Positions 7,499 through 20,507 of a stretch of 64,000 nucleotides of DNA are shown here, in pieces. A program made the translations under genes and the position numbers. The notes under the pieces are model-generated. The model ran no database searches, had not been told where the DNA came from, and saw only the letters and a list, made by a program, of their open reading frames with translations. Source of the stretch: CAVRTM01 sp963724015 (GTDB lineage: Bacteria > Actinomycetota > Actinomycetes > Actinomycetales > Dermatophilaceae). How positions within the stretch are numbered: position 1 is the stretch's first letter; each line of letters opens with the position of its first letter. The stretch spans positions 434,001 through 498,000 of the forward strand of contig CAVRTM010000014.1 of assembly GCA_963724015.1 (NCBI GenBank), in the 5' to 3' direction.

Positions 7499-8140
7499 AT
7501 GACGACACGCAGACTGTCCGACACCGACCCCCTGCGCGACGCCGCCGGCGTCGACGCCGTACGCGCGCTGTGCCACGACCTCCGCCAGCCACTGTCGGCG
7601 ATCCTGATGCTCGCCGAGTCCGGGGGCGGTGACCCCGAACGCAGGTTGGCCACCATCCGCGACGAGGCCCGCTGGCTCGCCTCGATGATCGACGACGTCC
7701 TCACCGACGCGCCGGTCGACCACCCCGACGTGGTCGACGTGCTGGATCTCGTCCGGGGCTGCGTCAACCGCGCCCGTCCCACCGCCGGATGCGCGATCGC
7801 GGTGGCCGGCCGATCCGGGGCCGTGGCGTTCGTGCCGCCCGTGGGGCTGGGCCGGGCCATCGGCTGCATCCTCGACAACGCCATCCGGGCTGCAGGCCCC
7901 GGCGGCCACGTCAGCATCGACGTGCACGAGCAGGCCGGCAGCATCCACGTCATCATCGAGGACGACGGCCCCGGGCTCGGCAAGGTCGCCGCGCACACCT
8001 CGATGGGGCTCACCATCACCGCGGCGCTGGTGTCCTCCAGCGGTGGCCAGTTCACGTTGACGCCCCGGTCCGGCGCGCCGCACGGGGCCGTCGCCCGGAT
8101 CGTGCTGCCGGGGCTCGGCGCCCGGGCGGTGGCTTCATGA
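7499..8140 (+). CDS. Small soluble sensor histidine kinase
   Basis: 213 residues made only of a kinase core: an H-box CHDLRQPLSAIL with His26, a short dimerisation helix pair, then an HATPase region with LDNAIRAA (N box), EDDGPGLG (G1) and SMGLTITAAL (G2). There is no membrane segment, PAS or GAF domain, so the signal must be cytoplasmic or arrive through a partner protein. The stop overlaps the next gene's start by 4 nt (ATGA), coupling it to a NarL-type regulator. The core is short for the family but not missing any catalytic box. Confidence 0.82.
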   Translation: MTTRRLSDTDPLRDAAGVDAVRALCHDLRQPLSAILMLAESGGGDPERRLATIRDEARWLASMIDDVLTDAPVDHPDVVDVLDLVRGCVNRARPTAGCAIAVAGRSGAVAFVPPVGLGRAIGCILDNAIRAAGPGGHVSIDVHEQAGSIHVIIEDDGPGLGKVAAHTSMGLTITAALVSSSGGQFTLTPRSGAPHGAVARIVLPGLGARAVAS

Positions 8141-8787
8141 GGCTGGTGGTGTGCGACGACCACCGCCTGTTGGTCGACGCCCTCGCCCTCGCCCTCACCG
8201 AGGAGGGTCACGAGGTGGTGGCCACCCCCGGGCGGCCGGGCGACGCCGTCGAGGCCGTGCGCGAGCACCAGCCCGACGCCTGCCTGCTCGACGTGTCCTT
8301 CCCCGACGAGAGTGGGCTCAGCGCCATCGGCCTGATCCACGCCGCCTCCCCGACGACCAAGATCATCATCTTGTCGGGGTCCACCGACCAGACGGTCGTG
8401 GCCGAGGCCATCGGCAAGGGCGCCCACGGCTTCGTCAGCAAGGAGCGGCCGGTCACCGAGATCATCGCCGCCCTCGAACGCGCCCGCGACGGGCACATGG
8501 CCGTGGACTCCGACCTGCTCCAGCAGGTGCAGAGCTCGCGGGAGTCCACCGACAACCCGCTGTGGGTGCTGCGGTTCCTCACCGACCGCGAGTGGGAGGT
8601 GATGCGGTGCATCCTCGACGGCCAGACCACCGAGGAGATGGCACGCAACCTCGGCGTCCAGCGCAGCACCGCCCGCACCCACGTCCAGAACCTCCTCACC
8701 AAGCTCGGCGTCCACTCGCGGCTCCAGGTCGCCGCGCTGATGAACGCCGGCGGCGTGACGAACGGCCCACCCGTGCCTCAGGACTGA
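8137..8787 (+). CDS. NarL/FixJ-type response regulator 1
   Basis: 216 residues. The receiver domain has the acidic pair at Asp7-Asp8, the phospho-acceptor Asp52 in LLDVSFPDESG, Ser/Thr in ILSGST, and the conserved Lys in GFVSKER. The C-terminal LuxR helix-turn-helix is clear: FLTDREWEVMRCILDGQTTEEMARNLG in pieces (LTDREWEV, TTEEMARNLGV, STARTHVQNLLTKLGVHSR). It is translationally coupled to the kinase, its likely partner. The DNA targets are unknown; the palindrome upstream of the kinase could be autoregulatory. Confidence 0.85.
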   Translation: MRLVVCDDHRLLVDALALALTEEGHEVVATPGRPGDAVEAVREHQPDACLLDVSFPDESGLSAIGLIHAASPTTKIIILSGSTDQTVVAEAIGKGAHGFVSKERPVTEIIAALERARDGHMAVDSDLLQQVQSSRESTDNPLWVLRFLTDREWEVMRCILDGQTTEEMARNLGVQRSTARTHVQNLLTKLGVHSRLQVAALMNAGGVTNGPPVPQD

Positions 8788-8880
8788 ACCCGCACGCCCG
8801 CACCGGCACACGCACTGCAGGACCCGTTCGGCTGAGCAGCAGAACGGACACCACAGGATCACGCACCAAGGACGGTATGC

Positions 8881-9559
8881 ATGAGCTCGACAGCAATCAG
8901 GGTGGCGGTCATCGACGACCACCAGGTCTTCGCCGACGCGCTGGCGAGTCGGCTGCGGGAGGAGCACGACCTCACGGTGGTCGGGACCGCGCGGGCGGCC
9001 AGCGACAGCTGGGAGCTGCTCCAGCGCAACGACGTCGACGTCATCGCGCTCGACCTCGACCTCGCCGGTGACGACGGGCTGCGCCTGGGCCGCGAGATCC
9101 TGGAGACCTGGCCCGACATCGGCATCGTCGTCGTCACCGGTGCCGCCGAGGAGGTCCCCCGCGTCCTCGAGGCGGTCGCAGATGGGCGTCCGCGGCTGGG
9201 TCGACAAGGCCGACACGGCTGACACGCTCGTCGCGGCGGTGCGCGCGGCGGGTCGCGGCGAGAGCCGGATCCCGTCCGACATGCTGACGAAGGCGCTGAT
9301 GTACCTCTCCGCCGGCGGTCCGGCCGCGACCCCCGAGCAGGAGGCGATCGGCCGGCTCACCAACCGTGAGCGCGACGTGCTCTTCGGTCTGATGGACGGG
9401 CTGTCGCGCACGCAGATCGGCGAGCTGCTCAAGGTGTCGCCCAACACGGTCCGGACGCACGTGCAGAGCATCCTGTCCAAGCTCAACGTTCACTCTGCAC
9501 TCGGTGCGGTGGCGCTGGCCCGCAAGGCAGGCGTGAGCCGGGAGTCCGCGGGCGCCTGA
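8881..9559 (+). CDS. NarL/FixJ-type response regulator 2 (one frameshift)
   Basis: About 225 residues. The receiver has Asp12-Asp13, the probable phospho-acceptor Asp58 in IALDLDLAGDDG, and VVVTGAAEE. One extra G near 9184 breaks the frame at ADG/VRGWVDKAD; removing it restores the receiver's conserved Lys and a complete LuxR-type HTH (LTNRERDVLFGLMDG, TQIGELLKVS, NTVRTHVQSILSKLNVHS). It follows regulator 1 after 93 bp, with no kinase of its own, so it may share the upstream kinase. ATG at 8881 follows an AAGGACG site. Confidence 0.82.
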
Positions 9560-9582
9560 CCGACGGCGCTTCCCTCAGCGGG

Positions 9583-10287
9583 TCAGCCCCAGGCCGGCAG
9601 GCTCGGTAGCGGCCCCTCGGCCGTCACCGCGTCCGCGCGGCCCCGGGCGATCCACAGCAGCAGGGCCGGCCCGGCTGCCGGTGACGGACGTCGCCCCGTC
9701 GCCGATCGACCACACGTCGCCCTCGTCGCTGCGGATCCGCAGCGACGGAGCCGTCGGGGCGTCCGCCAGCGTGGCGACGGCGCGGCGCAGGGTGCGCTCG
9801 ACGAAGCCGGCGTCGGCGTCGGCGAGCGGAGTAGCCCAGGTCCAGGTCGACATGGTGGAGGACGACCTCGCGCAGCCGCAGCGTCGGCAGGTCACGGCCG
9901 GCCACCGTCCGGCCGCCGCGCACCTCCACCTGCTGCTCCTCGGCGGCACCCGCGAGCGAGGGCGCGATCTCGGCGAACCGGGCGGCGGAGGAGACCAGGT
10001 CGGCGACCTGCTCGGCGGCGGGCCGGCGGGCGCCCTCGGCGATGTCGGCGTCCCGCGCCTCGGGGGAGGCGTACATCGGCGTGCGGACGCCGGTGGTCGC
10101 CCAGCGCGCGAGGTGGCACAGGGCGTCGGCGTTGCGCGCCACGTGCGTCACGACGTGGGCGCGGGTCCATCCCGCGCACAGGCTCGGGGCGGCCATCGCC
10201 GCGTCGTCCAGACCGGGTCGCGGTGGCCAGGAGCGAGCGGGTCTCCGCCTCCAGCAGCTCGAGGTTCTCGAGCAGGTGGGAGCTCAT
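9583..10287 (-). CDS. MDMPI/DinB-like maleylpyruvate-isomerase-family protein (three frameshifts)
   Basis: About 233 residues of the mycothiol-dependent maleylpyruvate isomerase (MDMPI_N / TIGR03083) family. Visible are LCAGWTRAHVVTHVARNAD (the first metal His region), a long helical middle, and LREVVLHHVDLDLGY with the second His pair. The family binds a metal through three His in a DinB-like bundle and uses mycothiol in characterised members; most paralogues are uncharacterised. Single-base insertions near 10212, 9832 and 9670 break the frame. The ATG overlaps the stop of the GH15 gene by 4 nt, so it is co-translated with that enzyme. Confidence 0.75.
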
Positions 10288-12059
10288 GCGCCCAGCGTGA
10301 CGGCGGCGCTGATCAGCGCGAGGTGGCTGAACGCCTGCGGGAAGTTGCCGACCATCCGCTCGCGCACGGGGTCGTACTCCTCGGCCATCAGCCCGAGGTC
10401 GTTGGACAGGGACACCAGGCGCTTCATCAGCGTGTGGGCCTCCGTCGTCGCGCCCGGCACCGGCGTACGCGGACACCAGCCAGAACGAGCAGGCGAGGAA
10501 CGGGTGCTCGTCGCCGGTCAGCCCGTCCACGCCGCTGCCGGTGCGGTAGCGCAGCAGCAGCCCCTCGTGCATCAGGTCCTCCTCCACCGCCGCGGATGGT
10601 CCCGAGCACGCGCGGGTCGTCCGGCGGCAGGAACCCGACCGTGGGGATCAGCAGCAGCGAGGCGTCGACCTCCTTGGTGCCGTAGTGCTGGGTGAAGGTG
10701 CCCCGCTCGCTGTCGTAGCCGTGGGTCAGCACCTCCTGGCGCACCTCCTCCCGCAGCGCCCGCCACCGCTCCACCGGTCCGTCGAGGCCGTGCCGCTCGA
10801 CCGCGGCGACGGCCCGGTCGAACGCGGCCCAGACCATGACGCGGGAGTGGGTGAAGTGCTGCTGCTCGCCGCGGATCTCCCAGATGCCGTTGTCGGGCTG
10901 CTTCCAGTGCTGCGCGAGGTCCTCGACCAGCGTGCGCTGCAGCGCCCAGGAGTCGGCCGAGTCGCGGATGCCGGCCTCGCGGGCGGCCTCCAGGGCGACC
11001 ATCACCTCGCCGAGCACGTCGGTCTGGCGCTGGTCGACCGCGCGCGTTGCCGAGCCGGACCGGCCGCGAGTCGGCGTAGCCGGGCAGGTGCGTCAGCTCG
11101 CGCTCGGGCAGCTCGCGGGCGCCGTCCACGGCGTACATGATCTGCATGTCCTCGGGGTCGCCGGCGATGGCGCGCAGCAGCCAGCCGCGCCACAGGCGGG
11201 TCTCCTGGTCGAAGCCGGAGGCCAGCAGCGCCTCGACGGTCAGCGAGGCGTCGCGCAGCCAGCAGAAGCGGTAGTCCCAGTTGCGGCTGCCGCCGAAGTC
11301 CTCCGGCAGCGACGTGGTGGGGGCGGCGACGATGCCGCCGGTGCCGCCGTGGGTGAGCAGCCGCAGCACCAGCAGGGAGCGGGTCACCGCCGCCCGGTAG
11401 GGGCCGGCGTAGTCGCAGCCGGGCGAACCAGCGCTCGCTCGAGCGCGATCGTCTCGGCGATCTGGCGGTCGACGTCCACGGCCACGGGAACGGGCTTGTG
11501 CGAGGGGGACCAGGTGGTGGAGAAGGTGAGCTCCTCGCCCTCGTTGACGTCGAACTCGTCCTCGTGGCGCCCGTCGACGGCCCGCGGCAGCCGCGGCGCC
11601 GCGCAGGACCACCATGTCGGGGCCGGCGACGGCGGAGATGACCTCGTTGCCGCTGCCGTCGACGCGGCGCCGGACCCACGGCCGGACCTTGCCGTAGCCG
11701 AACCGCACCACCCACTCGTGCCGCATCCGGACCGTGCCGGAGACCCCCACGACGCGGCGCAGGATGTCGGCGCGGCCGTCCCGCAACGGCATGAGATCGG
11801 TCACCTTCACCACCCCCGTGTCGGTCTCGTGGGTCGTCTCCAGGACGAGGCTGTCGTCGCGGTAGCGGCGGGTCGTCGTCGCCCGGCCCACGGGTCCGAT
11901 CAGCCAGCGGCCGTGCTCCGGCGTGCCGAGGAGCGCGGCGAAGCAGGCGGGAGAGTCGAACCGGGGCAGGCAGAGCCAGTCCACGGAGCCGTCACGGCCG
12001 ACGAGGGCGGCGGTGCCCGTGTCGCCCAGGACGGCGTAGTCCTCGATCGGAAGTGCCAT
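10284..12059 (-). CDS. GH15 family glucoamylase/trehalase-like glycosidase (six frameshifts)
   Basis: About 589 residues of the cytoplasmic GH15 family: an N-terminal beta-sandwich domain beginning with IEDYAVLGDTGTAALVGRDG and LCLPRFDSP, then the alpha/alpha-barrel with GGIVAAPTTSLPE, NWDYRFCWLRDAS, and GIWEIRGEQQHFTHSRVM. The Glu in WEIRG and the later DEHPFLACSFWLV region mark the catalytic face. Actinobacterial members include trehalases and glucoamylases; which one this is cannot be told. Insertions near 11590, 11447, 11428, 11048, 10590 and 10460 must be removed to read through. No signal peptide is present. It is divergent from uvrA and coupled to the MDMPI-like gene. Confidence 0.85.
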
Positions 12060-12131
12060 GACCGCACCGTATGCCCGGCGGCTGAGGACCGCCCGGCCGG
12101 CTTCGGGGAGGAGGGTGTCGGTGCGGGCACC

Positions 12132-12137
12132 TACGAT
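12132..12137 (+). promoter_or_regulatory. -10 element (TACGAT) for leaderless uvrA
   Basis: TACGAT ends 7 nt before the GTG at 12145 and no ribosome binding site intervenes. No obvious actinobacterial LexA box was seen beside it, so SOS control is not supported by eye. Confidence 0.5.
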
Positions 12138-12144
12138 TGTCGAC

Positions 12145-15286
<3,142 letters not shown>

Positions 15287-15289
<3 letters not shown>

Positions 15290-15392
15290 CCAGGCGGGCG
15301 TCCTGACACCGCGCGGGTGCCTGACACCGCGCGGGTGCTGACACCGCGCGGGTGCTGACACCGGCGCGCGCCCTGACACCGGCGCGGCGTCC
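15287..15392. repeat. Tandem 17-19 bp repeats at and after the uvrA stop
   Basis: Five clear units begin TGACACCG at 15304, 15322, 15339, 15356 and 15374; units 2 and 3 are identical (TGACACCGCGCGGGTGC). A degenerate sixth unit at 15287-15303 contains the uvrA stop codon TGA. Each unit holds a small dyad, CACC-GCGCG-GGTG, so the array could form several short hairpins or a cluster of protein sites. It sits between two convergent genes and could affect transcript ends. Confidence 0.75.
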
Positions 15393-15431
15393 TGGCGGAA
15401 GGGCTGTACCCGTCCCCGGGTCAGGTGCTCG

Positions 15432-15753
15432 TCAGTAGGTGCTCTTGGCCGCCTCGCCGGCCGCGAGCGGCTGCGCCGGGATGATCTGCGGCTCGGTGGC
15501 CAGCAGGTGTCGCGTGCGCTCGAAGCGCCTCGGCGAGGTGGTCGGAGGCGAGGTGGGTCTCCAGGCTGTCCAGGGAGTCCCACTTCTCGACCGTGACGAA
15601 GACGTCGGGGTCGCGCATGCCCTGCTGCAGGCTGAAGAGCAGGCAGCCCGGCTCGGCGTGCGTGGCCGCCGCCAGGGTGCGCAGGGCCTGTTCGACGTCC
15701 GGCCCCGAGCCAGGCTTGGCGGTGATGATCACGACGGTGCTGATCTCGCTCAT
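15432..15753 (-). CDS. Putative quinol monooxygenase (ABM family, one frameshift)
   Basis: About 106 residues of the antibiotic-biosynthesis-monooxygenase family: EISTVVIITAKPG, ALRTLAAATHAEPGCLLFSL, DVFVTVEKWDS, LETHLASDHL and a C-terminal strand. The pattern of His in SDHL and the E(K)W strand fits YgiN-like quinol monooxygenases, which oxidise quinols without cofactor. An extra base near 15527 breaks the frame after HLAEA; removing it gives the usual continuation into a final ATEPQII strand and a short tail. Convergent with uvrA across the tandem repeat. Confidence 0.75.
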
Positions 15754-15926
15754 GCGGTGCTCCTCGGTGGGGGCGCGGAGGTCACGGGCGACCCTGTCGC
15801 ATTCTGCACCCGGGGACCCCCTGCGGGGCGCGGTTCAACCCCCGGATGTCGCCCCTCGCGCTCGGGCCTCCCGCTCGGAGGTGGGCGGCGGGAGGTCGGG
15901 CGGCAAGAGGGTCCGGTCGCGGCCGG

Positions 15927-16715
15927 TCAGCGGGGGTCGTGCAGCCGCGAGCGGACCACGGCGCACGCGTCATACGGGAAGTGCGCGACGCGCTCGCGCA
16001 GCTCCTGCTCGGCCACGTCGAGCAGGAGCACCGCCGCCCGCGGCGTCGCCTTCGTGAGCGCGGCGTCGACCTGCCGTCCCAGGTCGGGGTGGACCGCCTC
16101 GAACCTGCGGTACGGGTCGAGGTCGTCCAGGAGCCCCGAGCGCGGGCTGGGCACGTGCCGCTCGAGCAGCACCAGCAGGTGCCGCAGCGCCTGCCCGTGC
16201 ACGAGGTTGCGTCCGCTGGCGCGTTCGCCGCGCAGATGCCGGCCCACGCCGACCAGGAGCGCCGCGAGGAACAGCCCCAGCAGGGCCTCGTCGGTCGGCG
16301 CGCCCGTTGCTGACGCCTCGGCCGTCGCCTGCGCGACCGCGTCCATCCGGGGTGCCACGTCGGCCCGGTCCAGCAGGACGCGGTAGCGGTTGACGGAGGC
16401 GAGCGCGAGCTCCTCCGGTGCGAACACGGCCAGCTCGAGCAGGTGGCCGTCGTCGTACAGCACCTTCAGGCCGTGTGCCGTGTCCCGGAACGACAGCAGC
16501 ACCCGGTCGCGCTCCGGTAGCCAGGACAGGTCCTCGCGCAGCCGCTCGGCAGACGGAGGCGCGGCGACGACGAAGAAGTCGTGGTCGGAGAACTCGTCCG
16601 GCTGGTAGTCCCGCCCGGCCATGGAGCCGAGGGCGACGAGCCCCAGGACGTCGGGACGACCGGCCAGCGATCCCTGCAGTGCTCCCGTGAAGGCGTCGTA
16701 CGCTCCCGCGTCCAT
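15927..16715 (-). CDS. Nucleotidyltransferase-domain protein
   Basis: 262 residues. The N-terminal third has the nucleotidyltransferase fingerprint: LVALGSMAGRDYQPD followed by FSDHDFFVV, giving the GS...D.D metal-binding pair, and a later ELAVFAPEEL strand. The rest is helical with Leu-rich segments, as in streptomycin/lincosamide adenylyltransferases and stand-alone NT proteins. It might modify a small molecule or act as an antitoxin-like NTase; neighbours give no hint. ATG at 16715 is supported by AGGGAG upstream. It is divergent from the Rieske gene. Confidence 0.72.
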   Translation of the reverse strand: MDAGAYDAFTGALQGSLAGRPDVLGLVALGSMAGRDYQPDEFSDHDFFVVAAPPSAERLREDLSWLPERDRVLLSFRDTAHGLKVLYDDGHLLELAVFAPEELALASVNRYRVLLDRADVAPRMDAVAQATAEASATGAPTDEALLGLFLAALLVGVGRHLRGERASGRNLVHGQALRHLLVLLERHVPSPRSGLLDDLDPYRRFEAVHPDLGRQVDAALTKATPRAAVLLLDVAEQELRERVAHFPYDACAVVRSRLHDPR

Positions 16716-16903
16716 CCATCGCTCCCTGGTCGTCCCCTCCCGGCACACCCGGCAGCGCCAGACTCGCACAGTCGCCGGCGCCCCGGAGCCACCCGCCGCA
16801 TCCGTCCGGACCCGACCCCTGGCGGGTGAACCTCCGGGGCGCGACGGACGTTCCCCCTTCCAGGAGCGGGGAGCCGACCCCGTCCGGGAAACGGAGGACC
16901 ACC

Positions 16904-17418
16904 ATGCCCTGTGCCGACCAGGACGCCACCGCAACAGGCCCCGACCGCCGCACCCTCATCCGCGGGGCGGGAGCCGTTGGCCTCGCCGCCGTCGGTGCCA
17001 CCGCGCTCGCCGCGTGCGGCAGCGCCTCGACGGCGGGGACTCCCGCCGGCGGCAGCTCCAGCGGCGGCGCCAGCAGCGCGGCTACCTCGACCGCCGGCGG
17101 CTTGACTCCGGCGGCTCCGGTGACTCCGGCGGCTCCGGGGGCATCGCGAAGGCGGACGTCCCGGTCGGTGGCGGCACCATCGTCGCAGCGACCAAGACGG
17201 TGATCACGCAGCCGGCTGCGGGGGAGTTCAAGGCCTTCAGCTCGACCTGCACGCACATGGGCTGCCCGGTGGCGTCGGTCGCCGACGGCACCATCAACTG
17301 CAACTGCCACGGCAGCAGGTTCGACATCGCGACGGGCGCGGTGAAGCGGGGGCCGGCCACCAGGCCGCTCCCGGCCAAGACGGTCACCGTCAAGGGGGAC
17401 CGGATCACCGTGACCTGA
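16904..17418 (+). CDS. Exported Rieske [2Fe-2S] protein (one apparent deletion)
   Basis: About 171 residues. The N-terminus has a twin-arginine-type signal (DRRTLIRGAGAVGLAAVGATAL then AAC, given here in parts: DRRTLIRG, hydrophobic core, LAAC), a probable Tat-exported lipoprotein. A Ser/Gly/Ala-rich linker follows. The Rieske domain is intact: CTHMGC and CNCHGS supply two Cys and two His for the cluster. The frame changes in the linker; the G run at 17137-17141 probably lacks one G. ACGGAGG precedes the ATG. Small Tat-exported Rieske proteins are common in actinobacteria, and their electron partners are usually unknown. Confidence 0.82.
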
Positions 17419-17462
17419 GCCGCGGGCGGCGGGCGGCCGCAGCTCCTGTCGGCAGGGACTTC

Positions 17463-17468
17463 TAAACT
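17463..17468 (+). promoter_or_regulatory. -10 element (TAAACT) for leaderless uvrC
   Basis: TAAACT ends 6 nt before the GTG at 17475, with no ribosome binding site in between. Confidence 0.5.
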
Positions 17469-17474
17469 GGGACC

Positions 17475-19531
17475 GTGGCTGACCCGTCGTCGTACCGTCC
17501 CCGGCCGGGTGAGATCCCCGTCGACCCCGGTGTCTACCGGTTCCGCGACAGCTCCGGGCGCGTCATCTACGTCGGCAAGGCCAAGTCGCTTCGATCCAGG
17601 CTCTCGTCGTACTTCCAGGACATCTCGGCGCTGCACCCGCGGACGCGCTCGATGGTCACCACGGGGGCGAGCGTCGAGTGGACCGTCGTCAGCAACGAGG
17701 TCGAGGCGCTGCAGCTGGAGTACTCCTGGATCAAGGAGTTCGACCCCCGGTTCAACGTCAAGTACCGCGACGACAAGTCCTACCCCTACCTCGCCGTGAC
17801 GCTGGGCGAGGAGTTCCCGCGGGCGCAGGTGCTGCGCGGCTCCAAGCGCAAGGGCACGCGCTACTTCGGGCCCTACGCCCACGCCTGGGCGATCCGCGAG
17901 ACCCTCGACCTGCTGCTGCGGGTCTTTCCCATGCGCACCTGCAGCAGCGGCGTGTTCAAGCGGGCCGGCCAGGTCGGGCGGCCCTGCCTGCTGGGCTACA
18001 TCGACAAGTGCTCGGCGCCGTGCGTCGGTCGCGTCGACGCCGACGAGCACCGCGCCATCGCCGAGGACTTCTGCGACTTCATGGCCGGCAACACCGGCAA
18101 GTTCGTCAAGCGGCTGGAGCGCCGGATGAAGGACGCCGCCGGCGAGATGGACTACGAGCAGGCGGCCCGCCTGCGCGACGACATCGGCGCCCTCAACCGC
18201 GCCCTGGAGAAGTCCGCGGTCGTGCTGACCGACGCCACGGACGCCGACGTGTTCGCCCTCGCCGAGGACGAGCTCGAGGCTGCGGTCCAGGTCTTCCACG
18301 TCCGCGGCGGCCGCGTCCGCGGCCAGCGGGGGTGGGTGGTCGAGAAGGAGGCCGAGAACACCGGCGAGGTCGTCGAGCACCTCCTGCAGCAGGTGTACGG
18401 CGGCGAGTCGCCCGAGGGCGTGCCGCGCGAGGTCCTCGTGCCGGTCCTGCCCCCCGACCCCGACCTGCTCGCCCGCTGGCTCAGCGGCCTGCGCGGCGCC
18501 CAGGTCGACCTGCGGGTGCCGCAGCGCGGCGACAAGCGGGCGCTGATGGAGACGGTGCAGCGCAACGCCGACCAGTCCCTGGCGCGGCACAAGGTCGCCC
18601 GCGCCGGTGACCTGACCGCCCGCAGCCAGGCGCTGCAGGAGCTGCAGGACACCCTGGAGATGGCCGACGCGCCGCTGCGGATCGAGTGCTTCGACGTCAG
18701 CCACGTCCAGGGCACCAACGTCGTCGCCTCGATGGTGGTGTTCGAGGACGGCCTGCCGCGCAAGTCCGAGTACCGCCGGTTCATCGTCCGCGGCACCGTC
18801 GACGAGCAGGGCGTCGTGCGCACCGACGACACGGCGGCGATGCACGAGGTGCTCACCCGCCGGTTCCGGCGCTACCTCGACGACCGCGCCGACGCGACCG
18901 ACATCGAGGGGGTCGGCAGCGGCGCACCGGGCGCCGACGAGCGCGAGGGTGGCGAGCGGCTCGGGCCGGGGGTGACGGCGAGGACGACGGCGCGTCGGCG
19001 CCGAGCCGGATCGACCCGGACACCGGGCGCCCGCGCCGGTTCGCCTACCCGCCCAACCTCGTGGTCGTGGACGGCGGCCTGCCCCAGGTCAACGCGGCCC
19101 GCGCCGCGCTCGCCGAGCTGGGCGTCGACGACGTCGCCCTGGTCGGGCTGGCCAAGCGGCTGGAGGAGGTCTGGCTGCCCGGGCAGGAGTTCCCGGTGAT
19201 CCTGCCGCGCACCAGCGAGGGCCTCTACCTGCTGCAGCGGGTCCGCGACGAGGCGCACCGGTTCGCGATCACGTTCCACCGCCAGCGCCGGTCCAAGGCG
19301 ATGACCTCCAGCGCACTGGACGACATCCCGGGCCTGGGGGAGTCGCGGCGCAAGGCGCTGCTGCGGCACTTCGGCTCGGTCAAGAAGGTGCGGGCGGCAT
19401 CGGAGGAGCAGATCCGCGAGGTTCCGGGCATCGGGCCCGCCCTGGCTGCGACCATTGCCCAGACGCTGGCGGCACAGGCGGCCCAGAGCGTGCCCGCCGT
19501 CAACGTCACCACCGGTGAAGTGCTCGACTAG
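17475..19531 (+). CDS. uvrC: UvrC, excinuclease ABC subunit C (one apparent deletion)
   Basis: About 685 residues. UvrC makes both incisions in nucleotide excision repair. Order of domains: GIY-YIG nuclease near the N-terminus (PGVYRFRD, VIYVGKAKSLRSRL), a Cys-rich segment (CSSGVF, CLLGYIDKCSAPC), the UVR motif (MDYEQAARLRDDI), the RNase H-like domain (IECFDVSHVQGTN, LVVVDGGLPQVNAA) and the helix-hairpin-helix pair (IPGLGESRRKALLRHFGS, VPGIGPALAATI). The frame changes in a poorly conserved linker; the G run at 18968-18972 probably lacks one G. It heads the conserved uvrC-rapZ-yvcK-whiA block. Confidence 0.95.
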
Positions 19532-19561
19532 GCAATCGACCAGGCGACCAGGAGCAAGACG

Positions 19562-20507
19562 ATGACCGACCTCTCGGGGCACGTCCCGGCCGGTACGACG
19601 GCCACGACCGCGACCCCACGCGCCGGTGCCGGCGTGGACCCCGGGTCCACCGACCTGGTGATCCTCACCGGCATGAGCGGGGCCGGGCGCTCGACCGCGG
19701 CCAACGTCCTGGAGGACCTCGGCTGGTACGTCGTCGACAACATCCCGCCGCAGCTGATCCTGTCGATGGCCGAGCTGGCCGAGCACTCCCGCGGCGGGCG
19801 TCAACAAGCTGGCCGCCGTCATCGACGTCCGCAGCCGCAGCTTCTTCACGGCGTTCCGCGCGGCCCTGCAGGCGCTGCGCGACAAGGGCTGGGCGCCCGC
19901 GCGTCATCTTCGTCGACGCGACCGACGAGGCGCTCGTGCGCCGGTTCGAGAGCGTCCGCCGCCCGCACCCGCTGCAGGGCCAGGGCCGGATGCTCGACGG
20001 CATCACCGCGCGAGCGCACCCTGCTGGGCGACCTGCGCTCCGAGGCGGACGTGGTCATCGACACCTCCGGGCTGAACGTCCACCAGCTGTCGGCCAAGGT
20101 GTCGCAGATCTTCGCCGCCGAAGGCGGGTCCGCGGCTGCGCATGGCGGTGATGTCGTTCGGCTTCAAGTACGGCATCCCGCTGGACGCCGACCTCGTCTT
20201 CGACCTGCGCTTCCTGCCCAACCCGTTCTGGGTGCCCGAGCTGCGCTCCAAGAGCGGCAAGGACCCGGCGGTGGCCGACTACGTCCTGCGCCAGGAGGGT
20301 GCCGGGGAGTTCATCGACCGTGTCGTGGCGCTGATGGAGCCGATGGTGCAGGGCTACCTGCGCGAGGGGCGCCGCTACGTCACGCTCGCGGTCGGCTGCA
20401 CCGGCGGCAAGCACCGGTCCGTCGCGGTCGCCGAGGCGCTGTCCCGGCTGGTCAGCGGCGGCGACGTCGCGACCATCCTCGTGCACCGTGACCTGGGGCG
20501 GGAGTGA
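19562..20507 (+). CDS. rapZ: RapZ (YvcJ family) nucleotide-binding regulator (four frameshifts)
   Basis: About 313 residues. The P-loop GMSGAGRST lies at residues 37-45, followed by NVLEDLGWYVVDNIPP, a second motif FVDATDEALVRRFESVRRPHPL, and the C-terminal domain with FGFKYGIP, DLRFLPNPFW, and CTGGKHRSV. RapZ-family proteins bind nucleotides and, in E. coli, steer GlmS sRNA decay; the actinobacterial role is less clear but the gene is always near yvcK and whiA. Insertions near 19795, 19898, 20007 and 20132 break the frame. The stop overlaps the yvcK start by 4 nt. Confidence 0.93.
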
